A stretch of 64,000 bases of DNA from Achatina immaculata. Its lineage: Eukaryota > Mollusca > Gastropoda > Stylommatophora > Achatinidae. The translations under genes and the position numbers were made by a program. This document shows positions 12,011 to 22,115 of the stretch, piece by piece (position 1 is the stretch's first letter; the number at the start of each line of letters is the position of its first letter). The notes under the pieces were generated by a model that worked only from the letters and a program-made list of their open reading frames with translations, made no database searches and was not told where the DNA came from. The stretch covers positions 13,189,803 to 13,253,802 of the forward strand of contig CM019704.1 in assembly GCA_009760885.1 (NCBI GenBank), in the 5' to 3' direction.

Positions 12011-13106
12011 AATGCATATTATAATGAGTATGATTTTGTCCACATGTTTTGTTTTTTTTTTCCTTTCCGGCGGAAACATGTTAAAATTTGGAATAAACCT
12101 GAATATATTAACATCAGTCATTCATTGTCACGTACTTTATGTTCAGAATTATATAAATTCTTGGTCTAAAATTAGGCACGTGTACAACAGTCTTTCAGTG
12201 AACGGAGTGTGTTGTACAAGATCTAAATATAGATAACGAAATATCAAAATTTCCTTCTGTGGATTGTTTTGTTTTGTAAAGATAAGCTTCATTTTTTTAT
12301 GTCAGCGGGAAGTGACGTGAATATTTATCAAAAGTCTTCCCTTTCTCTCGTAAACACGTACGGATGAGGGTTTTTGCGGGCGTACACAAAACGAAAAAAA
12401 AAAAGGAGAGGGGGGGGGGGAATAGGCGTGTACCAAGCTGTACAAATGTCGACATTCGGTCGTCCTTTTCTCCCACAGCTATGTACTGTACAAATTTACT
12501 CCGAATTTTGTGGAAAGGACAAGGCGTTTAATTAAAATGTGTCAGAAATAACGACGTTCAAGTGTCATCCTCCCTTTAGTTTCGTCTCTTTTCGCAACAA
12601 ACTCTTGAGTGTTGTTTTTTTTAAATGTTTTTTTTTTCATATTCTGTGGGTTGAAAAATCTTCTTTAGCATATGTAAATATGTGCCGTTTTAGCAAGGTT
12701 AAATGGTCGCGCATTGACGTACGTAGGGCATTTTTAAAAGACACAATTCACGCAACAGATGCAGGTGATTTGTAGACTTAGTTTGTCATTTGTGACACAT
12801 TCATCGTGTCACATTTTTCGCAGTCCAGCTTATGAGATTCTTAATAAAATAGCAGTGCTATAGTAGTTTTATTATAAATCATAAAATACTGTTATAAATT
12901 TATAATAATCTTTTTCATCTTCCATTTTTTAAACTCCTAATGGAGCTGTGTGTATTCACGCAATTATAAAATCGATTTTCTTATTTTGGATAATTAATTT
13001 TAAATCATCTCATGACCCTTTCATTCTTTCACAGATTCTCTCAGCGATGCAGTTTTTCAATCTATCAGTTATTCCTGTGTTTACATAACTGAATATTCCA
13101 ATGTTT
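12011..13106. other. AT-rich stretch without a recognisable gene
   Basis: Several poly-T and poly-A runs are present, and a (A)n-GGAGA-(G)n tract near 12396-12420. A 78-codon open frame at 12539-12775 shows no family features. Confidence 0.4.
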
Positions 13107-13119
13107 AGACTTTATTTAA

Positions 13120-13441
13120 GAAATAACATCTTGTTGGCAGAAATGCAGATGAAGCCACTGACAGCAATTATTGAGGAAAGACGCTGGCGATGGTTGGGAC
13201 ATGTGCTCCTAATGACTGACCACTCACTACCAAAAATAGCACTAAGATGGACACCACAGGGGAACAGAAGTAAGGGTAGATCAAAAGAGACATGTAGAAG
13301 AACAACAGAAAGGATGTTTAGCAATAGAGGGCTCACCTGGGCAAGAGCAAAAAAAAAGGGAAAGGACAGGCATTTGTGGTAAACCCTTGCGGAAGCCCCA
13401 TGTGCCCTGGGCACTTAAGGTTCAGAGAGAGAGAGAGAGAG
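13120..13441 (+). mobile_element. LINE family F1, 5'-truncated copy (3' end only)
   Basis: This corresponds to the last 320 bp of the F1 element seen at 29732-31415. It encodes [14 protein letters not shown], the [10 protein letters not shown] block and the terminal EAPC-type segment before CACTTAAGGTTCAGAGAG and a (GA)n tail. The 13-bp AGACTTTATTTAA is present on both sides, at 13107-13119 and 13442-13454, and is read as a target-site duplication. One frame is open over most of the length but breaks near the end. Confidence 0.9.
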
Positions 13442-13454
13442 AGACTTTATTTAA

Positions 13455-14165
13455 ACGTTAGGAAAACAAAGGGCGAGACGATCAGAAGGTTCAGAATCAG
13501 ACTCCGGCGTCATTGCATTCAGGACAACCACATGTATGTTCAGCCACAACATCCACCCAAGAGTATGTTTGCAGTTCCCATCAACTGTTGCTTCTTTACG
13601 ATTTTCGTTTTCTGCCACGCAGTTCAGATTTCCAGCCAGCACCTTTAATTTGTCCTAGCTCCAGCATTCTCTTCACATCGGCATTGTTCTCCCATTCCCG
13701 CTCTTCATTTTCCAGCAGTCTTGCCGATACTGCTTTAGCATGCCGTCCTTGTCCATTCTCAGCCTGCCATTTATTTTAGCCTGTCCAGCAAGTCTGTCTG
13801 CCACTTCATTGCTATGTACTCCCGCATTCCCTGGGCAATAAAGCCACTTTATGTTCATCACAGTTGACTGGCTTAACAGGTGAATACATTCTTTTCGAAG
13901 CAATTTTTTTTCTCTCAATCTTACGAAGCATATCCCGAATCCGCCACAATGACACCATTAACCACATCATGGACGACTAGCAATTTCATTGCCGCAAATA
14001 CAGCCTCATTTTCCATTTGCATGCCTGAAGTAGTGACTTCAAAGACTCCCGAACCCTGTGCCACTACTCTTCCATTGCGGTAGATAAGAAAACCACAACC
14101 GCATCTGCTGTTCCGAGACACTGAGCAGTCTGTATATATTACCGTGTCGGAAGGCCCACAGTGAT
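13455..14165 (-). pseudogene. RNase H region of an I-type LINE, broken
   Basis: Two reverse-strand frames together give an RNase H-like domain. The piece at 13921-14121 has SRCGCGFLIYRNG, the ENEAVFAAMK helix and an ADSGYAS segment. The piece at 13673-13918 has IKWLYCPGNAGVHSNEVADR, which is the RNase H end motif. A further open piece at 13451-13642 may be the C-terminal tail. The frame shifts between pieces show decay. The arrangement matches ORF2 ends of RNase H-bearing LINEs such as the one at 50.6-54.2 kb. Confidence 0.75.
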
Positions 14166-14389
14166 GCTGGATGAGATACTGAGCCCAAAGCTGAACTGCC
14201 CCCTCTGTGACCGTTCTCCCCAGCCCTGTCTGCTTAATTCCTCATTTAGATGCTGCCGGTCGCGTCGACCTGAGTGCACGAACCCCGTTGCACCGGTGAC
14301 GGTTCTGAAATTAAAAAATAAATACACGATCAGAAGGTAAAAACAGAAACCAGTTATAAATATAAATTTAAATGGGAAAACATTAGAAC

Positions 14390-14985
14390 AGGATACAACA
14401 TTCTATATTTGGGACACGTGATGACTGACAATAGGAAATGTCAGGTGGAAGAATAGAAATGGCTAAACCACTTTCAGAAAAGTAAAAAAAGATCTTACAT
14501 CGGAGCATTCAACACAACAACTGAAAATGAGAGTCATCTAAAGCTACATATATGTAAGACACACTGCTGCTCCGTGGTGTAGAAGCGTGGACAATTAAGG
14601 AAATGGAACCGAAAATTGAGGCCCTGGAAATGAAATGTGATTATTGAAAAGAATAGGGTGACCTTCATGGACAGGAAAGAAAACAAACAAGGACGTAGTA
14701 TTTGAAACTGAAAATGGGAATAATGAGGAACCAGACAGTTTAAATAGCTCGGTCACATTGAAGGGCATCATACAGTAATGGAAATCATGTTTCGATGGAA
14801 AAGTTGACGGAAAAAAAAAATAGCAAGAGGGCGACCACGACGTAGATGGATGGACAACATACAGAGATTGACTGAACTAAACTTGGCCGAGTGCGTTGTG
14901 AAAAATAGTTTATAGAAGGAACTAGAAAATCATTGCAGCCAACCTTCCCATTGGAGACAGCACATGATGATGATTGTGTGTTAAA
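14390..14985 (+). pseudogene. LINE family F5, 3' ORF remnant with (GAT)n tail
   Basis: Decayed translation matches the end of a LINE ORF2: VEAWTIKEMEPKIEALEMK, then RGRPRRRWMDNIQ and LNLAECV, ending in an ANLPMETAHDDD-like segment and a short GAT repeat. Stops and frame changes are frequent. The first part is related to the fragment at the right edge of the window (63700-64000). Confidence 0.7.
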
Positions 14986-15214
14986 ATCTGCCCGGCCTGT
15001 CTTTGTCGTCATCTTTTTCAGAATTTGTTTTTTTTATCAATTCTTGACGCTTGACTGGTCCGTGGTGGTGCCACGGACAGCTTGGTCAGCTTCTTTAGAC
15101 ATTCTGTATTCTAGACAATCTGTGTTTTAAATCTGTACGAGAACTATTCGTATTTGCTCAAAATTATTTGCAACAAACGTAACGAATGATCAGAAGAACC
15201 GCCAGTAATTGTAC

Positions 15215-15495
15215 TCTCTAAGCTCTGTAAAGAGGATTAAAGAGAGAAAACTTAAATATTTTGGCCACATTAAACGTCATGATAATTTAGAGAAGACCGT
15301 ATTGGAAGGATACATAATGGGAAAAAGAAAAAGAGGAAGACCGAAACGAAGATGGCTGCAAGACATCGTTGATGATCTGGAAATGGATGCAGCAGCAGCA
15401 GGCCATCTTGCTCACAACCGAGAGGCCTACAGGAGTGCTGTTTGGGAGGCAAAGTTCCGCAAGGGACATGCAAAGGAATGAATGAATGAAAGCTC
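15215..15495 (+). pseudogene. LINE family F4, 3' ORF fragment
   Basis: An open frame at 15209-15481 encodes [20 protein letters not shown], then [19 protein letters not shown] and a NREAYRSAVWEAKFRKGHAKE-type end, followed by a (GAAT)n tail. It is 5'-truncated and well preserved, and is the same family as 39.1-41.9 kb and the reverse fragments at 5.6 and 7.3 kb. Confidence 0.85.
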
Positions 15496-15559
15496 TGTTA
15501 AGTTTTCGACTGGCGTTTTTTCTGTATTATTAGTTGTATTAGCGATGATTATGAAAATA

Positions 15560-15640
15560 GTAAGGGAGTAGTAGTGGTAGTAATAGTAGTAGTAATTGTA
15601 GATGTAGTAGTAATATAAGCAATAGTACAAATGATGGTGA

Positions 15641-15691
<51 letters not shown>

Positions 15692-15745
15692 CAGCAGCAG
15701 CTGCAGTAATAGTAGTTGTGGCAGCAGTAGCCAGTAGTGGTAAAG
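15560..15745 (+). repeat. (TAG)n / (CAG)n microsatellite
   Basis: A trinucleotide TAG/GTA run, interrupted at first and pure at about 15640-15690, changes into GCAGCAGCAG. The leucine-rich reverse-strand frame here is a composition shadow. Confidence 0.9.
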
Positions 15746-16119
15746 TCCAGTATTAAATATTAGCAGCAACGATAGAACGATAAAGAAAGGAATCTTCTAA
15801 TGGCGTGACAGGTTTTGCAGTGATGGGAGTTGTTCCTTAAACCCGCCAAACGCTGACCCCCAGTACGGAAGTACAACTCCCACAACATAAGTTAATTGTG
15901 TCTTATGCAGATGAGCATTAATTTGATGGACATTAAGTATTATCTGTACCTAAGAATAGACAGTTCACAAAAAGAAAATGAGGTTAAAAATAAAAGTAAG
16001 TCGCGGATTTAGGAGGTCCAACAAGGTCAGGTCACGCTGGAGGTCAGCGTCAGTATGAGTTTAGACGTTTAAACCAGAGTTACCTGTCCTTGATTTTTAA
16101 AACGTATGAAAAGAGAGAG

Positions 16120-16141
16120 AGGAAGGGGGGGGGGGGGGGGG
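16120..16141 (+). repeat. Poly-G tract after GA repeat
   Basis: GAGAGAGAGGAAG is followed by a run of about 17 G. Flanking bases 15746-16240 hold no recognised gene. Confidence 0.7.
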
Positions 16142-16244
16142 TTGGAATTAATGATTGTGAATTTTAGCACGTGGTTATAAACTGCTAAATATCGGAGTCA
16201 TCTTTTTCTGAAATGTTAGCACTGTATATACTTATATCGTATAT

Positions 16245-17930
16245 CTTTCCTGTGCCGTTAAATGTCACATAGGGCTCGCAAGGTAGTTCGCCAATTTTTC
16301 CTGTCTTCGGCGAGTCTTTCAACCTCATCAAAGGATTTTATGCCTATTAATTTGGCCTCTCTTAACAATGTCGTCTTCGGAGTTTCACGCGGTCTGCCTA
16401 TTTTTCTTCGGCCTGTTGTGTTCCATATTATAGCTTGTTTTTGGATTCTCTGTTCGTTTCTTCTCATCACGTGACCAACATATGTCCATCTCCTTTTCCT
16501 GATCACCCATGAGACTGGTTGTTATTCAGTCATCTGTCTTATCTCTGCATTGTTCTTGAATTCGTTCCACGTGATGCCGAGTATTTTCCTTATGCATTTG
16601 TTTTCAAAAGAGTCTAATTTCTTTTCTATTTCTTTAGTTGTTTTCCAGCTTTCACGTGCATAAATGAGGGTGGATATTACATTTGAATTGAATAGTCTTA
16701 ACTTGGTTTTTGTGCTTATAACTTTTGAATGCCATATGTTCTCAAGATTCTTGAAGATCGATGCTGCTTTTGAAATTCTAATTCTAACTTCCTTTCTGGT
16801 GTCATCATCCTGGTCTATGTAGCTGCCAAGGTATGCAAATTGATTGACTTCTTCAATATCCATCCTTTCTATGTGAATTTTTCCATTTCAATTAATGGGA
16901 ATTTTCATTATTTTTGTTTTGTCCTTGTTAATTTCAAGTCCTATTTTGCTAGCCAGTGAAGACAGGCTATCTGTTTTTTTTCTTGCATGGAATCCACATT
17001 GTTACTGATAAGAGTTGTGTCATCAGCAGAATCAAAATCTTCTAGTTGGGTCTCATGTACCCAGTCGATACCTGTGTTACATGTGCAGCATTGTTTTTCA
17101 TTATGAAGTCTATTGTAATTCAAGTATACATCATTGTTTCATACCTGTTTCAATCTGGAACCATTCACTCATCCCTTCTTCTGTTTTGACTGCACAAACA
17201 TATCCATTGTAAAAGTCCTTAATTATGTTGAAAATTTTAGATGGTATTCCATATAGACTTAAAATTCTCCACAATGAATCTCTTTGTATGCTATCAAGTG
17301 CCTTTTTTTTAGTCTATGAAGTTTAGTATTAGTTGTTTCTGCTTTTCAATATGTTCTTCAAGTATTATTCTTAGAGTAAAGATCTGGTCGAGACAGCTTC
17401 TCCTTTTTCGAAATCCTGCTTGTTCTTCTCTCATTGCAGTATCCACTATATCTTTAAGTCTATTCAGAATGGCCTTGCAAAATACTTTTGACACAACTAA
17501 TGTTAAGGTTACTCCTCTCCAGTTGTTACTAAGGTTACTTTTTTTTTTTTGTTGGTATTTTAACAATTATTCTTTTTTTCCATTTAGAAGGGACCTTTTC
17601 TTCTTTCCAAATCTTATTAAACATTCTCTGTAGTTGTCTCATGTTGTCACTATTGATAGTTTTTAACATTTCGGCTGTTATTTCATCTTCACCTGCAATG
17701 TTGTTGTTAGCCATTAAATTCACTGCTGTTTCAATTTCATGCAATGTAATTTCATCTAGGTTGACATTTAGTTGTGGGGTTGGTAAGTCGGTTTCAAGGT
17801 TTATCAGTTCTTTTGGGTGTGATCGATGAAGTATATACTACAGAGTTGATAATCCCAGTCTTTCTGCTTTTTCTCCCAGTCGCTAAGTCAGTCTGTGTTA
17901 TATTGTAACAGGATGCGTATAATTTTTGTT
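16245..17930 (-). pseudogene. LINE family F2, reverse transcriptase pseudogene
   Basis: On the reverse strand the order is an RT N-terminal segment (GEDEITAEMLK), NWRGVTLTLVVSKVF, EEQAGFRKRRSCLDQIF, a motif A remnant (LILNFID) and a GIPSKIFNIIKDFY segment. These are followed by a degraded stretch where RT motif B and the catalytic DD motif should lie, then [52 protein letters not shown] and TGRRKIGRPRETPK. Several stops and frame changes, and the loss around motifs B and C, make it non-functional. The 3' end carries a short ATAAG-type repeat tail. Related F2 fragments are at 29.1, 42.8, 57.0-57.8 and 59.0 kb. Confidence 0.85.
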
Positions 17931-17994
17931 AAATAACTGTTACAGATAGAAACAAGACATGTCTAGGCTGTCATTTGTCATATTGCCAAATTTC

Positions 17995-18665
17995 GTCAAG
18001 TAAAGTGGAAGAGAACGCCTCCTCCCTTCCTCCACCCCCCCCCCCCACACACAAACACCTGCATGCGCGCATACCTTATTACTACATTTGGTCAGGAAAA
18101 GTGGAAGAGAACGCCCCCTCCTTCCCCCCCCCCCCCCCACACATACCTTATTACTACATTTGGTCAGGAAAAGTGGAAGAGAACGCCCCCTCCTTCCCCC
18201 CCCCCCACACATACCTTATTACTACATTTGGTCAGGAAAAGTGGAAGAGAACGCCCCCCCTCCCCCCCCCCACACATACCTTATTACTACATTTGGTCAG
18301 GAAAAGTGGAAGAGAACGCCCCCCCTCCCCCCCCCCCCCCACACACATACCTTATTACTACATTTGGTCAGGAAAAGTGGAAGAGAACGCCCCCCCTCCC
18401 CCCCCCCCCCACACACACATACCTTATTACTACATTTGGTCAGGAAAAGTGGAAGAGAACGCCCCCTCCTTTCCCCCCCCCCACCCCCACACACACACAC
18501 ACCTTATTACTACATTTGGTCAGGAAAGTGGAAGAGAACGCCCCCCCCCCCCCACACACATACACACACCTTATTACTACATTTGGTCAGGAAAGTGGAA
18601 GAGAACGCCCCCCCCCCCACACACACACACACCTTATTACTAGATTTGGTCAGGAAAAGTGGAAG
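17995..18665 (+). repeat. Poly-C minisatellite, unit about 60-70 bp
   Basis: About ten units each contain CCTTATTACTACATTTGGTC, AGGAAAAGTGGAAGAGAACG, a run of 8-15 C interrupted by TCC or TTC, and (CA)n. Unit length varies through the C and CA runs. The proline-rich forward frames and glycine-rich reverse frames follow from the repeat. The G-rich complement has repeated strong G-quadruplex potential. Confidence 0.93.
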
Positions 18666-19290
18666 AGAGGGGAGATAATAACCCCAGCAGACTGACGGTC
18701 GCTGACATGTAAAGCTTTGCATTAGCGATTCGTTTATTCTCAATACTTTTAGTTAGGTCATCGCGATTTTACACTTACAAAATGCGTGCAGCCGGAAAAA
18801 AAATTAGAAGGTATGGTACCAAGAATGTATAAATTATAAATAAATTTATCAAGAAAAATAAAACAGTCAGTGACAGTAAAGTGCAGAGAAAGAAGGTAAT
18901 TTGTTGCCTATGCAGCAAATTAGGATGTCAGAAAATTATCTGGGGGGTTGGGGGTGGAAGGGGGGGGGGAGACAGAGAGAGGGTTTAAGACTGGAATATT
19001 GAAAGACACGATCACTCCTTTTTGTTTTTTTTAAATGTTATCCACCCATCTATAGAGTTGTCGTCCTCTTGCTCTTTCGCCTTCTACTTTTTCCCTGCAG
19101 GATTTGTGTCTTGTATTATGTCTCTTGATTTAACCAAAACTGTCTGGTTTTAATATTTTTCATTATTTCTCCTTTCAATTTCATTTGATATAGTACATTT
19201 ATTACTTCTTTGTTTTGCTTTTCTCTGCTTGGAATTCACCCCTTTTTAATTTGTTTCATTTCGTTTTTCTTCTTCTTCTTCTGTGTTCAG
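18666..19290. other. Unannotated stretch with a small LINE trace
   Basis: No gene is seen. GGGGGGTTGGGGGTGG and poly-G occur at about 18940-18970. At about 19030-19110 the reverse strand reads like the GKVEGERARGRQ segment of LINE ORF2 ends, too short to classify. Confidence 0.4.
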
Positions 19291-19815
19291 CTTCGTATGC
19301 TCGGCTTTCTAAACAGGGAGCTGGGTTGCCTCCATGAATCCTGCTGTCAGCAGGAGGTCTTCACAGGAACCCCAGAGCTTCTCCTACATGCTTCTCTGTC
19401 GGGGCTATACCCGGGTTTTGAGATCTCTGTGTAGTGCAGACCTGCTGTATGTGTTCGGGACTGAGGGGGTATGGGGGGGGGGGTGCCGTTTTTTGGCAGA
19501 CGTTGGCGCAGTCTTTATCTTGTGGAGATGAACGTTTAGTCTGCATTATCCGGTTCGTAGACTGAAGATTGTGGTTTGTTGTTGCTTGTTTAGTCTTTGT
19601 ACGGGGTCCTGTGGGTATCTGCTGTTGTCCTCTGCCTCCAGGTGTTTTGCTATTTCCTTTGAACTAATGTTTTCACTTCCTTTTGCGATAGTTTGTGTCT
19701 GAATTTTTTTTTTCTTTGTGCCTAGTTCTGCTAGTCTATCGGCTGTTTCGTTTATTTCGTTTTCTATTTTCTTATTCAAATCTAATAAATTATACGAGTA
19801 CATGCACACACACGT
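19290..19815 (-). pseudogene. I-type LINE ORF2 C-terminal fragment
   Basis: The reverse strand encodes NEINETADRLAELGTKKK, which resembles the end of an RNase H domain, then QRLNKQQQTTIFSLRTG and, after a frame break, a Cys/His-containing tail with a KLWGSCEDLLLTAGF-like segment. This order is typical of ORF2 ends of RNase H-bearing non-LTR elements. Stops and a shift show decay. Confidence 0.65.
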
Positions 19816-20399
19816 ATCTTGAGTAAGAAATTACTATTAAGTCACGAAATAGAGCCTGTTAATAAGACTGTATCAGTTTACCGTCCAGAAAACCAGGTGA
19901 GAACGCATGCATTGTTCCCACACCTTCGTGGCTTTCCTCTGGCGGCCCCATTGCAACAGGTGCGTTACTCTCACACCGTGGACCAGGGCCCAGGGACAGA
20001 AGGTCTTTATTAAATATAAATCACACGGCGCACCCTTCAAAAACTCACACATACTCTTCAACGGAAAATAAAATAAGCGTATTATTATCTGTTATTAGCT
20101 GTTAGCAAAGGGCTGTTTCCGGTTCACTGTTACGTGAAAAATTGTTATCACAGGCGATATGAGAGGTTTGTGCTGGGGAACCAGTCCGTCTTTGATAGGC
20201 TTCTGTTGTAGATGTCATTTGCATGCATAAGGTCACATGATGATGATGTATGTTGGAGCTAAATCCTGGTTTTATAATAGCCAAGATTTAACGTTGTTTT
20301 TTTTTCGTGGTTTTGTGGAAAGGTACTTAATTATGTGCGGTGGGTCAGAGAGCTAAATAAATACTTGTTACGCTTTTAAAGGATATATCTTTAATGTAA

Positions 20400-20640
20400 A
20401 ATTTCATAGGGCTTACTGCAGTGTAGCGGCTTTACTTGTGGGATTTTCCTGAGCGCTGTACAGTCTAGCAGTTTTAGGTGTAGCATTTTGTTTGGCACCG
20501 TACAATGTAGCATTCCTCCGTGGGAGATTTTGCTGGATACTGTGTAATCTTAGTGGTTTTCTGTCTGGGATTTTCCTGGGAACTGTGCATTCAAGCAGTT
20601 GTCTATGCTGCTTGTGGCTGGTTTTAATCATTTGTGGTCA
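20400..20640. repeat. Degenerate minisatellite, unit about 50 bp
   Basis: Diverged repeats share a GGGATTTTCCTG-like block, CTGTACA or CCGTACA, and TAGCAGTTTT or TAGCATTTTG. The 72-codon reverse frame repeats with the same period. No gene is recognised between 19816 and 20820 otherwise. Confidence 0.6.
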
Positions 20641-20824
20641 CAAGGAAAGGGCTGATGAAGCAAGACCATTTTTAATGTACGTAATTGCCAGGATTTTTTT
20701 TTCTTTTCGTTTTATTCATGTCATTCCCACTTTTTTTGCTTTATGCAGAATTTTATATAACCTTTCCTGAGTTGATTTCTTAAAATGCATTGTCACTTGG
20801 GAAATGTTCATGTCTGTTATTTAA

Positions 20825-21100
20825 ACATAAGCGCTGAGTGGTTAGGTGCTCGGTTTACTAATCTGGTTGTACCGGGTTCAGTCCCAGCTGTGGGATTTTT
20901 TTCTGGTACATATCGAAAAAGGTCCTGGGGTCCACTCAGCCTCTAAAAATAGGTACCAGAGAAATCTGGGAAGGTAAAGCGGCCAGGCGTGATACTGACC
21001 ACATGACACTTTCATGTGCCTAAGGTCATGGAAAATACGGGCCTAACACCGTATTCCCCAATATGCCTCAGTGGCATGGAAACGATAATTTTACCTTTAC
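20825..21100 (+). mobile_element. tRNA-derived SINE
   Basis: The 5' part reads like a tRNA promoter: GAGTGGTTAGGTGC (A-box-like, about 20836-20849) followed after about 25 bp by GGGTTCAGTCCC (B box, about 20873-20884). The body contains GGTCC.CTCAGCCTCTAAAAA and GGTACC, shared with the copies at 27.85 kb and, inverted, 37.7 kb. A nuclear tRNA gene is excluded because no cloverleaf or matching acceptor stem is seen. Confidence 0.75.
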
Positions 21101-21853
21101 TTAAACATACGCGAAGAACTTCGTATATGTCATTTTATCTTCCTTACCAGTTCACTGACATTATTATACTCGATAAGGATCGGGAAAAGGGAGTGGGGTA
21201 TCCATTTTCATCTGCATGAGGTCTTGCTGTGTGGACAGAAATTGTCACAAGCAAAGTTTAAATCAGTGTAACTACATGGCCACTGAGAGTAAGCATGATA
21301 TTGTTTCTCCCTGTTCATTATACCATATGGAGTGGTCACCTGCAAATGAGGCCGGCAGTCATAACAGACTTTCTGACCTCTTTTGCTCCTGAATTATGCT
21401 AGAATAAATTTTGCTGAGAAATGTTGGTAGATAGAGATTGGCAGGAAGCTTCTGTGTAATTTTAAAAACATGGATTGGGTTGGAATTGTGCTTTTTAAAA
21501 ATTTTACTTGGACTAGATCGAGTATTGCACTGAACATTGATTAGTCTTAGGCGTGCTAGATCCCAACTCTGCCAGTGTTGTTTTGTAGTGAAAGAGTTCA
21601 AAATCTCTTGAGGAGATGTGATAAATGAAATAAAATTTAGTTATTATCATGGGAGAGGAAGGTGGTATTGCGTGGGTTGCCATATTTTCTTTCTTCTTAA
21701 ATTTACCAAATATTATCCCTCTCATGTAGTACTGTAGTCAAAGTTGTCCTCTAATATAATTGGTTATAAACATTACCAAGGGCTTATTTTTAAAAACTGA
21801 GAAAAAAATGATAAAAATTCAAATCTTTAACCTTTTTTTAATTTGTATTACAG

Positions 21854-21974
21854 ATGTGGGTGGAAATCCCAGAAATGTATGTAGAGATGCAAAAATGTAT
21901 GTCATGTGGAAAAACATACATCTGCAGTGCAGGACATAACAGATCTTGATAAAGATTTTTGGATGACGTAGAAA
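21854..21974 (+). promoter_or_regulatory. Probable 5' leader of the SLC6 gene with an upstream ORF
   Basis: A strong splice acceptor (pyrimidine-rich tract ending TATTACAG) ends at 21853, and the start ATG lies 122 bases further on. The interval begins with an ATG that opens a 31-codon upstream ORF ending in TGA about 25 bases before the main start. I infer an untranslated 5' exon part. A trans-splice acceptor is an alternative. The promoter and any earlier leader exon are not identified. Confidence 0.5.
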
Positions 21975-22115
21975 ATGGATGAATGCAGCGAGAGCGATGT
22001 CTCCGTGGCTTTCAGCGCTTCCTCTCTTGCATACACCATCAGCGAGACAGAACTTGTGTCCGACTGGCTAGAGGGCAAGACACCTCAGAGTAACCCAAGA
22101 TACGGCAGTGATTCA
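21975..22115 (+). CDS. SLC6 gene exon 1 (residues 1-47, N-terminal tail)
   Basis: The start is supported by an in-frame TAG two codons upstream and a good context (AAAATGG). It encodes an acidic, Ser-rich cytoplasmic N-terminus beginning [13 protein letters not shown]. The exon ends in phase 0 at a GTAAGA donor; the open frame continues past it only into intron sequence. The assignment rests on codon-like composition, start context, donor and phase match. The N-terminus is not conserved in the family, so it is less certain than the later exons. Confidence 0.75.

Noticed and set aside
11153..12236. Two long forward ORFs (338 and 294 codons) as protein-coding genes
   Set aside because: They are two frames of the same minisatellite, with no recognisable domain and no separate coding extension. 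Kept as a repeat and as a finding only.
17975..18695. Three overlapping proline/histidine-rich ORFs of about 200 codons
   Set aside because: All three frames are open because of the poly-C/CA minisatellite; no coding signal beyond the repeat.
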